A DNA stretch of 64,000 bases from Streptomyces sp. NBC_00510 (GTDB lineage: Bacteria; Actinomycetota; Actinomycetes; Streptomycetales; Streptomycetaceae), in the NCBI GenBank assembly GCA_036013505.1, contig CP107851.1, positions 3,729,501 through 3,793,500 of the forward strand. The letters are read 5' to 3'. A program made the translations under genes and the position numbers. Under the pieces are notes generated by a model. That model worked only from the letters and a program-made list of their open reading frames with translations. It did not search any database and was not told the origin of the DNA. Numbering within the stretch: the first letter of the stretch is position 1; every line of letters starts with the position of its first letter. This document shows, piece after piece, positions 8,916-21,641 of this stretch.

Positions 8916-9368
8916 TCAGGCTACGTTGACCCGCTGGCCGGGAGGGGCGGCCTCGAGCCAGGCGAGGAAGCCGGTGAGGGCGTCGTCGCTCATGGCGAGT
9001 TCCAGACGGGTGCCGCGGTGCTCGCAGACCAGGATGACGGAGTCGGAGAGGAGCGCCAGCTCCTCCTGCCCCTCCGGGACGCGGCGATGCAGCACCTCGA
9101 TGGCGGAGCGCTCCAGCACCCGGCGCGGCCGGGGCGCGTACGAGAAGACCCGGAACCACTCGATCCGGTCACCGCTGTAGCGGGCGACGCCGTACGCCCA
9201 GCCCTTGCCGGAGGGTTCACCGGCGCCGGTGGGCGGCATCCGCAGGCTGCAGTCGAACGTGCCGCCGGGCCGCTGGATCAGCCGGCGCCGCAGCCCGAAG
9301 ACGAACAGCCCCAGCAGCGCCACCGCCACCAGGGCCCCGCACACCTGAAAAGCGAGGATCACGCCCAC
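8916..9368 (-). CDS. DUF2550 membrane-anchored protein
   Basis: This is a 150-residue protein with one N-terminal membrane helix (about 4-25, ALVAVALLGLFVFGLRRR) and a cytoplasmic domain typical of DUF2550. That family sits directly downstream of the atp operon in actinobacteria and its role is unknown. Two GTG starts are possible, at 9368 and 9362. AGGAGG is 3 nt from the first and 9 nt from the second, so 9362 is slightly better spaced. It follows atpC in the same direction after 93 bp and may be expressed with it. Confidence 0.88.
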   Translation of the reverse strand: MGVILAFQVCGALVAVALLGLFVFGLRRRLIQRPGGTFDCSLRMPPTGAGEPSGKGWAYGVARYSGDRIEWFRVFSYAPRPRRVLERSAIEVLHRRVPEGQEELALLSDSVILVCEHRGTRLELAMSDDALTGFLAWLEAAPPGQRVNVA

Positions 9369-9461
9369 CGACCTCCTCGCTCCGTGTCACGAATAGGGAT
9401 ACTGCAGCCGCGGGACACCCTCACGGGCCTCCCGCGGCTCATGGCCCGGTGGGCCGGGTGC

Positions 9462-9839
9462 TCAGCGCGACCCGCTGGTCGCGGCGATCAGCCGGACCTC
9501 GGCGCGGCGCTCACTGGCGGCGTCGGCGTCGGCCTTCGCACGCTCCAGAGCCCGCTCCGCACGCTGGACGTCGATCTCGTCGGCGAGCTCGGCGATCTCC
9601 GCGAGCACCGACAGCTTGTTGTCCGCGAAGGAGATGAAACCGCCGTGCACCGCGGCGACGACGGTGCCGCCCTCGCTGGTGCGGATCGTCACCGGACCGG
9701 ACTGGAGCACGCCCAGCAGCGGCTCGTGGTTCGGCATGACGCCGATGTCGCCGGACTCGGTGCGTGCGACGACAAGTGTGGCCTCGCCGGACCAGACACT
9801 GCGGTCCGCTGCGACCAGCTCGACGTGCAGCTCAGCCAA
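9462..9839 (-). CDS. atpC: ATP synthase F1 subunit epsilon
   Basis: This is the 125-residue central-stalk subunit of F1. It couples rotation to catalysis and can inhibit ATP hydrolysis. The N-terminal beta sandwich (VWSGEATLVVARTESGDIGV, GFISFADNKLSVLAE) and the C-terminal helical hairpin are intact. The start is TTG at 9839: GAGGAG lies exactly 5 nt upstream and the protein then begins LAELHVELVAADRSVW, like known Streptomyces epsilon subunits. The frame is open for 28 codons further but lacks a start signal. It is the last gene of the atp operon, separated from atpD by a stem-loop. Confidence 0.95.
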   Translation of the reverse strand: MAELHVELVAADRSVWSGEATLVVARTESGDIGVMPNHEPLLGVLQSGPVTIRTSEGGTVVAAVHGGFISFADNKLSVLAEIAELADEIDVQRAERALERAKADADAASERRAEVRLIAATSGSR

Positions 9840-9910
9840 GATGGCTCCTCGGGTCGGCACCCACCGCCGTCCGGCGGGTGCATAAAACAAAGGATAACGG
9901 GGGTGCGGCA

Positions 9911-9937
9911 AGGGGGCGGACACAGGGTCCGCCCCCT
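9911..9937 (-). terminator. intercistronic stem-loop between atpD and atpC
   Basis: AGGGGGCGGAC pairs with GTCCGCCCCCT across a short loop. It sits in the 126-bp gap between atpD and atpC, the longest gap between F1 genes here. It may attenuate or stabilise the transcript so that less epsilon is made; this role is inferred. Confidence 0.6.
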
Positions 9938-9965
9938 GCCACGGTGAGCCGTCAGGCGACGGGCG

Positions 9966-12328
<2,363 letters not shown>

Positions 12329-12330
12329 GC

Positions 12331-13902
12331 TCAGCCCTCACCCAGCAGCTTGCCGTCCGAGGTCTCGAACTGCTTCTTGAACTCCGCGACCGCGTCGGTC
12401 AGGGCCTCGACCGTGTCGTCGCCAAGCTTGCCGGTCTCGGCGATGCTCAGCAGGAGGTCCTTCTTCTCGCGGCGGAGGTAGTCCAGCAGCTCGCGCTCGA
12501 AGCGGCGGATGTCCTCGACGGGCACGTCGTCCAGCTTGCCGGTGGTGCCGGCCCAGATGGAGACGACCTGGTCCTCGATCGGGAACGGGGCGTACTGGCC
12601 CTGCTTCAGCAGCTCGACCATGCGCTTGCCGCGCTCCAGCTGCGCCTTGGAGGCCGCGTCCAGGTCGGAACCGAAGGCGGCGAACGCCTCCAGCTCGCGG
12701 TACTGGGCGAGGTCCACGCGCAGTCGGCCGGCGACCGACTTCATGGCCTTGATCTGCGCCGAGCCACCGACTCGGGAGACCGAGATACCGACGTTCAGTG
12801 CCGGGCGCTGGCCCGCGTTGAACAGGTCGGACTCCAGGAAGCACTGGCCGTCGGTGATGGAGATGACGTTGGTCGGGATGAACGCCGAGACGTCGTTGGC
12901 CTTGGTCTCGACGACCGGCAGACCGGTCATCGAGCCGGCGCCCAGCTCGTCGGAAAGCTTGGCGCAGCGCTCCAGCAGGCGCGAGTGCAGGTAGAAGACG
13001 TCACCCGGGTAGGCCTCACGGCCCGGCGGGCGGCGCAGCAGCAGGGAGACGGCGCGGTAGGCGTCGGCCTGCTTGGACAGGTCGTCGAAGACGATCAGGA
13101 CGTGCTTGCCGTCGTACATCCAGTGCTGGCCGATGGCCGAGCCGGTGTACGGGGCGAGGTACTTGAAGCCGGCCGGGTCGGACGCCGGGGCCGCCACGAT
13201 CGTGGTGTACTCCAAGGCGCCGGCCTCCTCCAGCGCGGCGCGCACGCCGGCGATGGTGGAGCCCTTCTGGCCGATGGCGACGTAGATGCAGCGGACCTGC
13301 TTCTTGGGGTCGCCGGAACGCCAGTTGTCACGCTGGTTGATGATCGTGTCGATCGCCAGGGCGGTCTTGCCGGTCTGGCGGTCGCCGATGATCAGCTGAC
13401 GCTGACCGCGGCCGATCGGGGTCATCGCGTCGACGGCCTTGAGGCCGGTCTGCATCGGCTCGTGCACGGACTTACGGGCCATGACGCCGGGAGCCTGGAG
13501 CTCCAGGGCGCGGCGGCCGTCGGTCTCGATCTCGCCGAGGCCGTCGATCGGGTTGCCGAGCGGGTCGACGACGCGACCCAGGTATCCCTCGCCGACCGCG
13601 ACGGAGAGCACCTCACCGGTGCGCTGCACCGGCTGGCCCTCCTCGATGCCGCTGAACTCGCCGAGGACGATCGCACCGATCTCGCGCTCCTCGAGGTTGA
13701 GGGCGAGACCGAGGGTGCCGTCCTCGAACTTCAGCAGCTCGTTCGCCATGACCGAGGGCAGACCCTCGACCTTGGCGATACCGTCGCCGGCCAGGCTGAC
13801 CGTTCCGACCTCCTCGCGCGAGGCCGCGTCCGGCTTGTACGACTGGACGAAGTTCTCCAGCGCGTCCCGGATCTCCTCCGGCCGGATCGTGAGCTCCGCC
13901 AT
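12331..13902 (-). CDS. atpA: ATP synthase F1 subunit alpha
   Basis: This 523-residue non-catalytic nucleotide-binding subunit has Walker A GDRQTGKT at 173-180. The conserved arginine-finger region occurs in [19 protein letters not shown]. The C-terminal extension ([20 protein letters not shown]) is longer than in E. coli, as is normal for actinobacteria. It sits in the operon between atpH (89 bp) and atpG (2 nt). Confidence 0.98.
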   Translation of the reverse strand: MAELTIRPEEIRDALENFVQSYKPDAASREEVGTVSLAGDGIAKVEGLPSVMANELLKFEDGTLGLALNLEEREIGAIVLGEFSGIEEGQPVQRTGEVLSVAVGEGYLGRVVDPLGNPIDGLGEIETDGRRALELQAPGVMARKSVHEPMQTGLKAVDAMTPIGRGQRQLIIGDRQTGKTALAIDTIINQRDNWRSGDPKKQVRCIYVAIGQKGSTIAGVRAALEEAGALEYTTIVAAPASDPAGFKYLAPYTGSAIGQHWMYDGKHVLIVFDDLSKQADAYRAVSLLLRRPPGREAYPGDVFYLHSRLLERCAKLSDELGAGSMTGLPVVETKANDVSAFIPTNVISITDGQCFLESDLFNAGQRPALNVGISVSRVGGSAQIKAMKSVAGRLRVDLAQYRELEAFAAFGSDLDAASKAQLERGKRMVELLKQGQYAPFPIEDQVVSIWAGTTGKLDDVPVEDIRRFERELLDYLRREKKDLLLSIAETGKLGDDTVEALTDAVAEFKKQFETSDGKLLGEG

Positions 13903-13991
13903 CTGGGTTCCCTGCTCTCCTTGTTGGGCCCGAAGTATTCGCTACGGCCCAACTCGGGCCGCTGGTACTGCTCTTTGAGTTGGTGGCTGGT

Positions 13992-15382
<1,391 letters not shown>

Positions 15383-15393
15383 TCAGCCCGGAC

Positions 15394-15714
<321 letters not shown>

Positions 15715-16530
15715 TCAGTGGTGCTCGGCGAGCGCGCCCTGGACGTAGGAGCAGGCCAGCAGCACGAAGACGTACGCCTGGACGGCCTGGATGAAGAGCT
15801 CGAAGGCGGTCATCACGATGACCATCACGAACGAGACACCGGCGTAGGCGATGCCGATCCCGTTGAGCAGGTACCAGCTGGCGATGGTGAACAGCAGCAG
15901 CAGGACGTGACCCGCGAACATGTTGGCGAACAGACGCACCGCGTGCGTGAACGGCCGGACGATCACGTTGGAGAGGAACTCCAGGCCGACGACCATCGGC
16001 AGCACCGCGCCGAGGTTCTTGTCGTAGCCGGTGATGTTCTTCCAGCCACCGACGAAGCCGTGCTTCTTGAAGGTCAGCGACATCCACGTGACGTAGACGA
16101 TCGCGGCCAGCGCGGCCGGGTAGCTGATGATCGCCGTGACGGGGAACTGGGCGATCGGCACGATCGACCACAGGTTCATGATCCAGACGAAGAAGAACAG
16201 CGCGACCATGAAGGGCACGTACTTCTCGCCGTCACGCTTGCCGATCGTCTCGTAGACGATCCCTCGGCGCACGAAGTCGTAGCCGGCCTCGGCGACCATC
16301 TGCAGCTTGCCGGGGACGATCTTCGGCTTGGCGAAGGCAGCCCAGAAGAAGCCGACGATCACGATGCTGCCCAGCAGCGCCAGCAGCATCGTCTTGTTGA
16401 AGTAGGCGCTGCTGTCCGCGTCGCCGATCAGCGGCTTGAAGAGGAAGGAGTGCAGGCCGGGGGCCGGGAAGCCGCACCCGTCGAAGATGTGGCAGTTCGT
16501 CTCGAAGGCGAGCGTCGTTACATCACTCAC
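15715..16530 (-). CDS. atpB: ATP synthase F0 subunit a
   Basis: This 271-residue membrane subunit provides the proton half-channels. About six membrane helices are seen. The essential Arg lies in RPFTHAVRLFANMFAG, followed by FELFIQAVQAYVFVLL. The N-terminal ETNCHIFDGCGFPAPGLHSF is typical of actinobacteria. GTG at 16530 is chosen because AAGGAG lies 6 nt upstream; an ATG at 16566 would add 12 unconserved residues without a ribosome binding site. Confidence 0.97.
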   Translation of the reverse strand: MSDVTTLAFETNCHIFDGCGFPAPGLHSFLFKPLIGDADSSAYFNKTMLLALLGSIVIVGFFWAAFAKPKIVPGKLQMVAEAGYDFVRRGIVYETIGKRDGEKYVPFMVALFFFVWIMNLWSIVPIAQFPVTAIISYPAALAAIVYVTWMSLTFKKHGFVGGWKNITGYDKNLGAVLPMVVGLEFLSNVIVRPFTHAVRLFANMFAGHVLLLLFTIASWYLLNGIGIAYAGVSFVMVIVMTAFELFIQAVQAYVFVLLACSYVQGALAEHH

Positions 16531-16755
16531 CGAGAGCTCCTTCAGCGTGACGCATAGGTACGGCAACCTCTACGTGTCGGCGCGGCACGTGGCCACGGAA
16601 CGGCACTGGACTGGTCTTACGGATGTGGGGGCGGCGGGTGGGCGCTGAGCCGAAGGGCTGTTGCGAAGGCATGACTGCCACCCGCGCCAGCTCTGCCGCA
16701 GTTGAGACCGGACGATAGCAAACGAGCGGAACGTCGCCCGCACCGGCCCTGCTGT

Positions 16756-17169
16756 TCACGACGAAGTTCCGGCGGATCCGGGCTCCACGTACAGCATCTT
16801 GGTCTTCATATGAGCACGGGCCTGGGCGGCGATCCACACCAGGGTCGTACCGAGCAGGGTGAAGGCGAACACCTGGGTGTCGAACAGCGTCGTGTTCTTG
16901 AACACGGCCAGCACGATGGCGAGGAGCAGCAGCTGCACGGTGTAGAGCATCAGGCCCATCGCCTGGAACAGCGAGGGGTAGGAACGGGCGGTGCGCTGAA
17001 GCACCGTCAGACCGATTCCCATGAACACGATCACCACCACCGCGCCGAAGCCCGCGCCGATCGCGCCCTTGCCGCCCGCGAGCATGCCGGACACAGCCAC
17101 CGCGATCACCCCCGCGGCAGCGGCGGGCACGGCGCAGTTCAGGAGCGTTCGGACGTCGTTGGACTGCAT
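16756..17169 (-). CDS. atpI: ATP synthase protein I-like membrane protein
   Basis: This is a 137-residue protein with four hydrophobic helices (about 17-35, 40-60, 74-95, 100-122), in the place occupied by atpI at the head of atp operons. AtpI-like proteins assist c-ring assembly or Mg2+ handling. Sequence conservation is low, so the call rests mostly on topology and position. The start at 17169 has GGAGGAG 8 nt upstream. The gap of 225 bp to atpB is long for this operon. Confidence 0.85.
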   Translation of the reverse strand: MQSNDVRTLLNCAVPAAAAGVIAVAVSGMLAGGKGAIGAGFGAVVVIVFMGIGLTVLQRTARSYPSLFQAMGLMLYTVQLLLLAIVLAVFKNTTLFDTQVFAFTLLGTTLVWIAAQARAHMKTKMLYVEPGSAGTSS

Positions 17170-17343
17170 GGCGGCAGCTCCTCCGGCGAGGTTGGGGGTA
17201 CAGGGGTCGTCGAGGACGAGGGTAGCCCGGCAGCGAGGACATGCCTCACGCCGGAAGACCATCGCACTAGGGTCTTTCGGCTTGACTCCGGGTTCTCGTG
17301 AACGGTATCACAAACTATTTGATGAGGTCTTTACCCGGTTCGT

Positions 17344-17359
17344 GTGTGACCTGTCACAC
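17344..17359. promoter_or_regulatory. Perfect palindrome matching the Streptomyces Crp motif, upstream of the atp operon
   Basis: GTGTGACCTGTCACAC is a perfect 16-bp palindrome, 175 bp upstream of atpI and 66 bp upstream of the end of the convergently read WecA-like gene's stop side. It contains GTG-N6-GTCAC, the motif I recall for S. coelicolor Crp. The binding protein is inferred. The same 255-bp gap also holds a plus-strand TTGACT-N18-TATCAC promoter-like element (17282-17311) and a stray AAGGAG followed by GTG and a four-codon frame (17374-17388 region), which I do not call a gene. Confidence 0.45.
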
Positions 17360-17424
17360 GGAAGGAGTAACCGGCGTGGCGCCTGCCTGACGCCGCAACA
17401 CGGGTGTGCTATCGCGCGGCCGGC

Positions 17425-18732
17425 CTACGGACGGGTGCCCGTGCCCCGTCCGGCGTCCACCAGGGACCGTGCGCTGAGCGCGGTCGCACCGTTGACGCCG
17501 GGGGCCTCCCCCGAGGCGATCGTGGCCGCCGCGGCGGCGTGCGCCGCCTGCGCGGCCTCCACCCGGGTACGGCGGTACCGCGGCGGGACGAACGCCTCGG
17601 CCCAGCGCGGGGCCCGGGGCCGGAAGCGCGGCATGAGCAGGGCGATCAGTCCCATGGCGCTCAGCATCACGATGCCCAGGACGATCCACAGGCTGGAGGA
17701 GTTGACCGAGAAGGCGACCGCGCCAAAGGAGATCAGCGCGGACCAGAAGTACATGATCCACACGGCCCGGCTGTGCGAGTGGCCGATGTCCAGCAGCCGG
17801 TGGTGGAGGTGGCCGCGGTCGGCGGCGAACGGCGACTGCCCGTTCCAGGTGCGGCGCACGATGGCCAGCACCAGGTCGGCCGCGGGGATCGCGATGAGCG
17901 TCAGCGGCAGCAGCAGCGGCATGTAGACCGGCACCATGAAGTGCGTGGTGTCCCGGGTCGAGCCGGTGAGGTTGGTGATGGCGTCGGGGTCGGTCTGGCC
18001 GGTGATCGAGATGGCGCCGGAGGCCAGCACCAGGCCGATCAGCATCGAGCCCGAGTCGCCCATGAAGATCCGGGCGGGGTGGAAGTTGTGCGGCAGGAAA
18101 CCCAGGCACATCCCGATGAGGATCGCGCTGAACAGGGTCGCCGGGGCGGCGGCCTCGATGCCGTATCCGTACCAGATGCGGTACGCGTACATGAAGAACG
18201 CGATCGCGGCGATGCACACCATTCCGGACGCGAGTCCGTCGAGTCCGTCGACGAAGTTCACCGCGTTGATCGTGATCACGACCAGGGCCACGGTCAGCAG
18301 GGTCGACTGCACCGGTGTGAGCGCGACGATGCCCTTGCCCGGGATCGGCAGCCACAGCACGGTCAGACCCTGCAGCACCATCACGCCGGCCGCGATCATC
18401 TGCGCGCCCAGCTTGATCAGCGCGTCCACGCCCCACTTGTCGTCCAGCACGCCCAGCAGCCAGATCAGCCCGGCGCCGGAGAGCAGTGCCCGTGGCTCGT
18501 TGGAGAGCTCGAAGACGCTCTTGAGGTTGGTCAGATGGGCCGCCACCAGCAGGCCCGCGCACAGACCGCCGAACATGGCGATGCCGCCGAGGCGTGGCGT
18601 GGGTTCGCGGTGGACGTCACGATCACGGATCTCGGGCATGGCGCCCGCCGCGATGGCGAACTTCCGTACCGGCCCCGTGAGGAGGTAGGTCACGGCGGCT
18701 GCCACGCAGAGGGTCAAGAGGTACTCGCGCAC
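17425..18732 (-). CDS. Undecaprenyl-phosphate N-acetylhexosamine-1-phosphate transferase (WecA/MraY family)
   Basis: This 435-residue polytopic membrane enzyme (about 11 helices) transfers a phosphosugar to a polyprenyl-phosphate carrier. It probably starts wall glycopolymer or teichoic-acid-type synthesis. Motifs in order are the N-terminal REPTPRLGGIAMFGG, VLDDKWGVDALIKLGAQ, NAVNFVDGLDGLASG with catalytic Asp residues, MGDSGSMLIG, and the His-rich loop RGHLHHRLLDIGHSH. The start is taken as GTG 18732 because a TAGGGT element lies 6 nt upstream, and homologues begin MREYLL; GTG 18738 is the alternative. The C-terminal 50 residues are a disordered tail. Confidence 0.93.
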   Translation of the reverse strand: MREYLLTLCVAAAVTYLLTGPVRKFAIAAGAMPEIRDRDVHREPTPRLGGIAMFGGLCAGLLVAAHLTNLKSVFELSNEPRALLSGAGLIWLLGVLDDKWGVDALIKLGAQMIAAGVMVLQGLTVLWLPIPGKGIVALTPVQSTLLTVALVVITINAVNFVDGLDGLASGMVCIAAIAFFMYAYRIWYGYGIEAAAPATLFSAILIGMCLGFLPHNFHPARIFMGDSGSMLIGLVLASGAISITGQTDPDAITNLTGSTRDTTHFMVPVYMPLLLPLTLIAIPAADLVLAIVRRTWNGQSPFAADRGHLHHRLLDIGHSHSRAVWIMYFWSALISFGAVAFSVNSSSLWIVLGIVMLSAMGLIALLMPRFRPRAPRWAEAFVPPRYRRTRVEAAQAAHAAAAATIASGEAPGVNGATALSARSLVDAGRGTGTRP

Positions 18733-18738
18733 GGCCAC

Positions 18739-18744
18739 ACCCTA
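18739..18744 (-). promoter_or_regulatory. putative -10 element, leaderless WecA-like gene
   Basis: On the minus strand TAGGGT-N6-GTG places transcription initiation at GTG 18732. No ribosome binding site is seen at that start. Confidence 0.45.
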
Positions 18745-18850
18745 TTCGCGTCCGGGTGGCGACTGTAAACACAGACGAAGACTCACAGCGGGTACCCAGG
18801 GTTGCACACACCACTCCCGGGGGCGGCCCGCGCCCCCTGTGAAGCGCGTC

Positions 18851-20152
18851 TCAGCCGGGGTACGGGGGGAAGCCCTCGACCAGTTCCGCGACCTCGCCCG
18901 CCAGTCCCCGCTCCTCCCGCAGCGCCCGCACGATCAGGTCCGCGACCTGCGGCATCTGCTCCTCGCCCATCCCCTGCGTGGTCACCGACGCGGTGCCCAG
19001 ACGGATACCGGAACCGGCCGCGCACGGCTCCGTGTCGTACGGCAGCGTGTACTTGTCCAGCACGATCCCGGCGGCCGCGCACAGCCCGCGGGCACGCATC
19101 CCGGTGACCCCCAGGGCCGACACGTCGGCGGCGATCAGGTGCGTGTCCGTGCCGCCCGTCGCGATGCGCAGACCGCGCGCGGCGAGCGCGCCGGCGAGCG
19201 TGCGGGCGTTGGCGACGACCTGGTGCGCGTAGAGCGCGAACTCCGGCCGCGCCGCCTCCCCGAGGGCCACCGCCTTCGCCGCGACGGCGTGCATGTGGGG
19301 GCCGCCCTGCGAGAACGGGAAGACCGCCCGGTCGATGCGCTGGGCCAGGTCCGCGCCGCACAGGACCAGCCCGCCGCGCGGGCCGCGGAGCGTCTTGTGC
19401 GTGGTGGCGCACACCACGTCCGCGTACGGCACCGGATTGGGGGCGGCCCCGCCGGCGACCAGGCCGAGCGTGTGCGCGGCGTCCACGATCAGGTACGCGC
19501 CGACGTCGTCCGCGATCTCCCGGAAGACGGCGTAGTCGATGTGCCGGGGGTAGGCGATGCCGCCGCAGACGATCGCCTTCGGGCGGTGCCGGTGGGCCAG
19601 GACCCGCAACTGCTCGTAGTCGATCAGGCCGCCCTCCTCGAAGGTCCCGCCCCGCGTCACCCCGTAGCCGGCGAAGCGGAACCAGCGGCCGGAGAAGTTC
19701 GACTCGGATCCGTGGGTGAGGTGGCCGCCGTGGGCCAGCGACATCGCCAGGACCGTGTCCCCGGGGACCAGGAGGGCCGCGTAGGCGGCCAGCACGGCCG
19801 AGGAGCCGGAGTAGGGCTGCACGTTCGCGTGCGCGGCTCCGAACAACCGTGTGGCCCTTTCCACGGCCAGCCGCTCGGCCAGGTCCACCAGCTCGCACCC
19901 GGCGTGGTGGCGGTGACCGGGGTAGCCCTCGGCGTACTTGTTGGCGAGCGGCGAGCCGAGCGCCGTCAGGACGGCCGGGGAGGTGAAGTTCTCGCCCGCG
20001 ATCAACTGCAGGCACGAAGCCTGCCGCTGGGCCTCCCCGAGGAGGATGTCGGCCAGCTCGGGGTCATGGGCGCGCAGCTCGTCGAGGCCGCGGCCCCCGG
20101 CCGGGAGCGTGGGGGTGACTATGTGGGGTGAAGACGCTTCCGCGGTGGGCAT
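18851..20152 (-). CDS. glyA: Serine hydroxymethyltransferase (paralogue)
   Basis: This 433-residue PLP enzyme interconverts serine and glycine with tetrahydrofolate. The PLP-lysine motif ATTHKTLRGPRGG, the N-terminal LIAGENFTSPAVL and the folate/PLP region SGSSAVLAAYAALLVPGD are present. The C-terminal GSGIRLGTASVTTQGM differs somewhat from the usual T-S-G-x-R-I-G-T-P-A motif, so this may be a divergent second copy. The start at 20152 has GGGAG 7 nt upstream; upstream codons in the frame are not conserved. It sits downstream of the phosphatase gene and reads in the same direction. Confidence 0.93.
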   Translation of the reverse strand: MPTAEASSPHIVTPTLPAGGRGLDELRAHDPELADILLGEAQRQASCLQLIAGENFTSPAVLTALGSPLANKYAEGYPGHRHHAGCELVDLAERLAVERATRLFGAAHANVQPYSGSSAVLAAYAALLVPGDTVLAMSLAHGGHLTHGSESNFSGRWFRFAGYGVTRGGTFEEGGLIDYEQLRVLAHRHRPKAIVCGGIAYPRHIDYAVFREIADDVGAYLIVDAAHTLGLVAGGAAPNPVPYADVVCATTHKTLRGPRGGLVLCGADLAQRIDRAVFPFSQGGPHMHAVAAKAVALGEAARPEFALYAHQVVANARTLAGALAARGLRIATGGTDTHLIAADVSALGVTGMRARGLCAAAGIVLDKYTLPYDTEPCAAGSGIRLGTASVTTQGMGEEQMPQVADLIVRALREERGLAGEVAELVEGFPPYPG

Positions 20153-20333
20153 GGGGGCGCTCCCGGGGGCGGCTGGGAAGGTTCTCACCTGCCACTGTTG
20201 CACCCTTCCGGACATTTCGCGCCGCGTTGTGCTCCACCGGGGGCCGGGTTTCCGCCAGGGGCCGCGCCGCCGTGCCGCGGCAGCCGCCCCGAAGGGCCGC
20301 ATGCGTCGTGCTGAAACCTTCCGCCCGGGGCGG

Positions 20334-20966
20334 TCAGGCGGTGGGCGCCGGCATCCCGGTGAGCGCGGTCAGGACGGGGTCCAGCGCGTCGTGGATCTCC
20401 TCGCCGACGCTGCGGAAGAACGTCAGCGGGGCGCCGTACGGGTCGTACACCTCGTCCGCGTCGGGGGTGGGCGCCAGCAGCCACCCGCGCAGGGCCGCGG
20501 CGGCGCGCACCAGGGACCGCGCGCGCTCGGTCACGCTGCCCTCCGGCAGCGTCGCCGGGTCTATCGCCTTCACCAGCCGGGTGAACTCCTTGAGCGTGAA
20601 GGTGCGCAGCCCCGCCGCGTGCCCCATGGAGATCACCTGGGCGCGGTGGTCGCGGGTGGCGGTCAGGACGAGGTCGGCGTCGATCACGTGGTCGTCGAGG
20701 AGTTCGCGGCCGAGGAACCCCGTGGGGTCGGCGGCGTACTCGGCGAGCACCGTGGCGGCGTGCGCCTCCATCGGCGAGCCCTCGTGCCCCCAGGTGCCGG
20801 CGCTCTCCACGACGATCCCCGCGGCGCCGTCACCGAGCCGCAGCGTCAGCTCGTGCCGGGTCAGCCGCTCGGCCATGGGCGAGCGGCAGACGTTGCCGGT
20901 GCAGACGTGGAGGATGCGGAACGGGCGCTCGCCGTGATCCCACTGCCCGGGTATGGGCGGTGTCAA
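20334..20966 (-). CDS. Low-molecular-weight protein tyrosine phosphatase
   Basis: This 210-residue phosphatase has the signature C22-TGNVC-R28-S in HVCTGNVCRSPMAERL and the acid-loop Asp in VYDPYGAP. The start is TTG at 20966: GGAGG is 7 nt upstream, and TTGA overlaps the stop of the Sua5 gene by 4 nt, so the two are translationally coupled. The enzyme probably dephosphorylates a tyrosine kinase or wall-polymer enzymes; neighbours for cell-wall glycan synthesis make this plausible. Confidence 0.93.
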   Translation of the reverse strand: MTPPIPGQWDHGERPFRILHVCTGNVCRSPMAERLTRHELTLRLGDGAAGIVVESAGTWGHEGSPMEAHAATVLAEYAADPTGFLGRELLDDHVIDADLVLTATRDHRAQVISMGHAAGLRTFTLKEFTRLVKAIDPATLPEGSVTERARSLVRAAAALRGWLLAPTPDADEVYDPYGAPLTFFRSVGEEIHDALDPVLTALTGMPAPTA

Positions 20967-21610
20967 TTGCCGACCTCCAGGTCGGGGACGACCTCACGGA
21001 GCTGCTCCGCGCTGATCGCACCCGCCCGCAGCAGGACGGGCACCTTGCCGGTGACGTCCACGATCGAGGACGGCACGGCCGCGGGCGTCGGGCCGCCGTC
21101 GAGGTAGATCGCGACGGAGTCACCGAGCATCTCCTGCGCCGCGTCGCAGTCCTGCGGGGAGGGGTGACCGGTCAGGTTGGCGCTGGAGACGGCCATCGGG
21201 CCGGTCTCGGTCAGCAGCTCGATGGCGACCGGGTGCAGAGGCATGCGGACGGCCACGGTGCCGCGGGTGTCCCCCAGGTCCCACTGGAGCGACGGCTGGT
21301 GACGGGCGACGAGGGTGAGGGCGCCCGGCCAGAAGGCGTCGACCAGCTCCCAGGCCTGCTCGCTGAAGTCGGTGACCAGGCCGTGCAGGGTGTTCGGGGA
21401 GCCGACCAGGACGGGCGAGGGCATGTTGCGGCCCCGGCCCTTGGCCTCCAGCAGGTCGCCGACGGCCTCGGTGTTGAACGCGTCCGCGCCGATCCCGTAG
21501 ACGGTGTCGGTGGGCAGCACCACGAGCTCGCCGCGGCGTACGGCGGACGCGGCCTCGCGCAGTCCGGCAACCCGGTCCGTCGCGTCCGAGCAGTCGTAAC
21601 GCCGTGCCAT
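20963..21610 (-). CDS. L-threonylcarbamoyladenylate synthase (Sua5/YciO/YrdC)
   Basis: This 215-residue enzyme makes threonylcarbamoyl-AMP, the first step of the t6A37 tRNA modification. Motifs are LVVLPTDTVYGIGADAFN, the K/R-rich GRGRNMPSPVLVG, LTLVARHQPS, VAVRMPLHP and GPMAVSSANLTGHPSP. It lacks the C-terminal Sua5 extension, so it is a YrdC-length protein. GGAGG lies 7 nt before ATG 21610. It is in a run of translation-factor genes (prmC, prfA, rpmE). Confidence 0.94.
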   Translation of the reverse strand: MARRYDCSDATDRVAGLREAASAVRRGELVVLPTDTVYGIGADAFNTEAVGDLLEAKGRGRNMPSPVLVGSPNTLHGLVTDFSEQAWELVDAFWPGALTLVARHQPSLQWDLGDTRGTVAVRMPLHPVAIELLTETGPMAVSSANLTGHPSPQDCDAAQEMLGDSVAIYLDGGPTPAAVPSSIVDVTGKVPVLLRAGAISAEQLREVVPDLEVGN

Positions 21611-21641
21611 CAGCAGACCTCCATGACGTGTGGCGCCGTGG

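Noticed and set aside
17374..17388. AAGGAG followed by GTG and a four-codon frame
   Set aside because: Too short and not placed before any gene; treated as chance.
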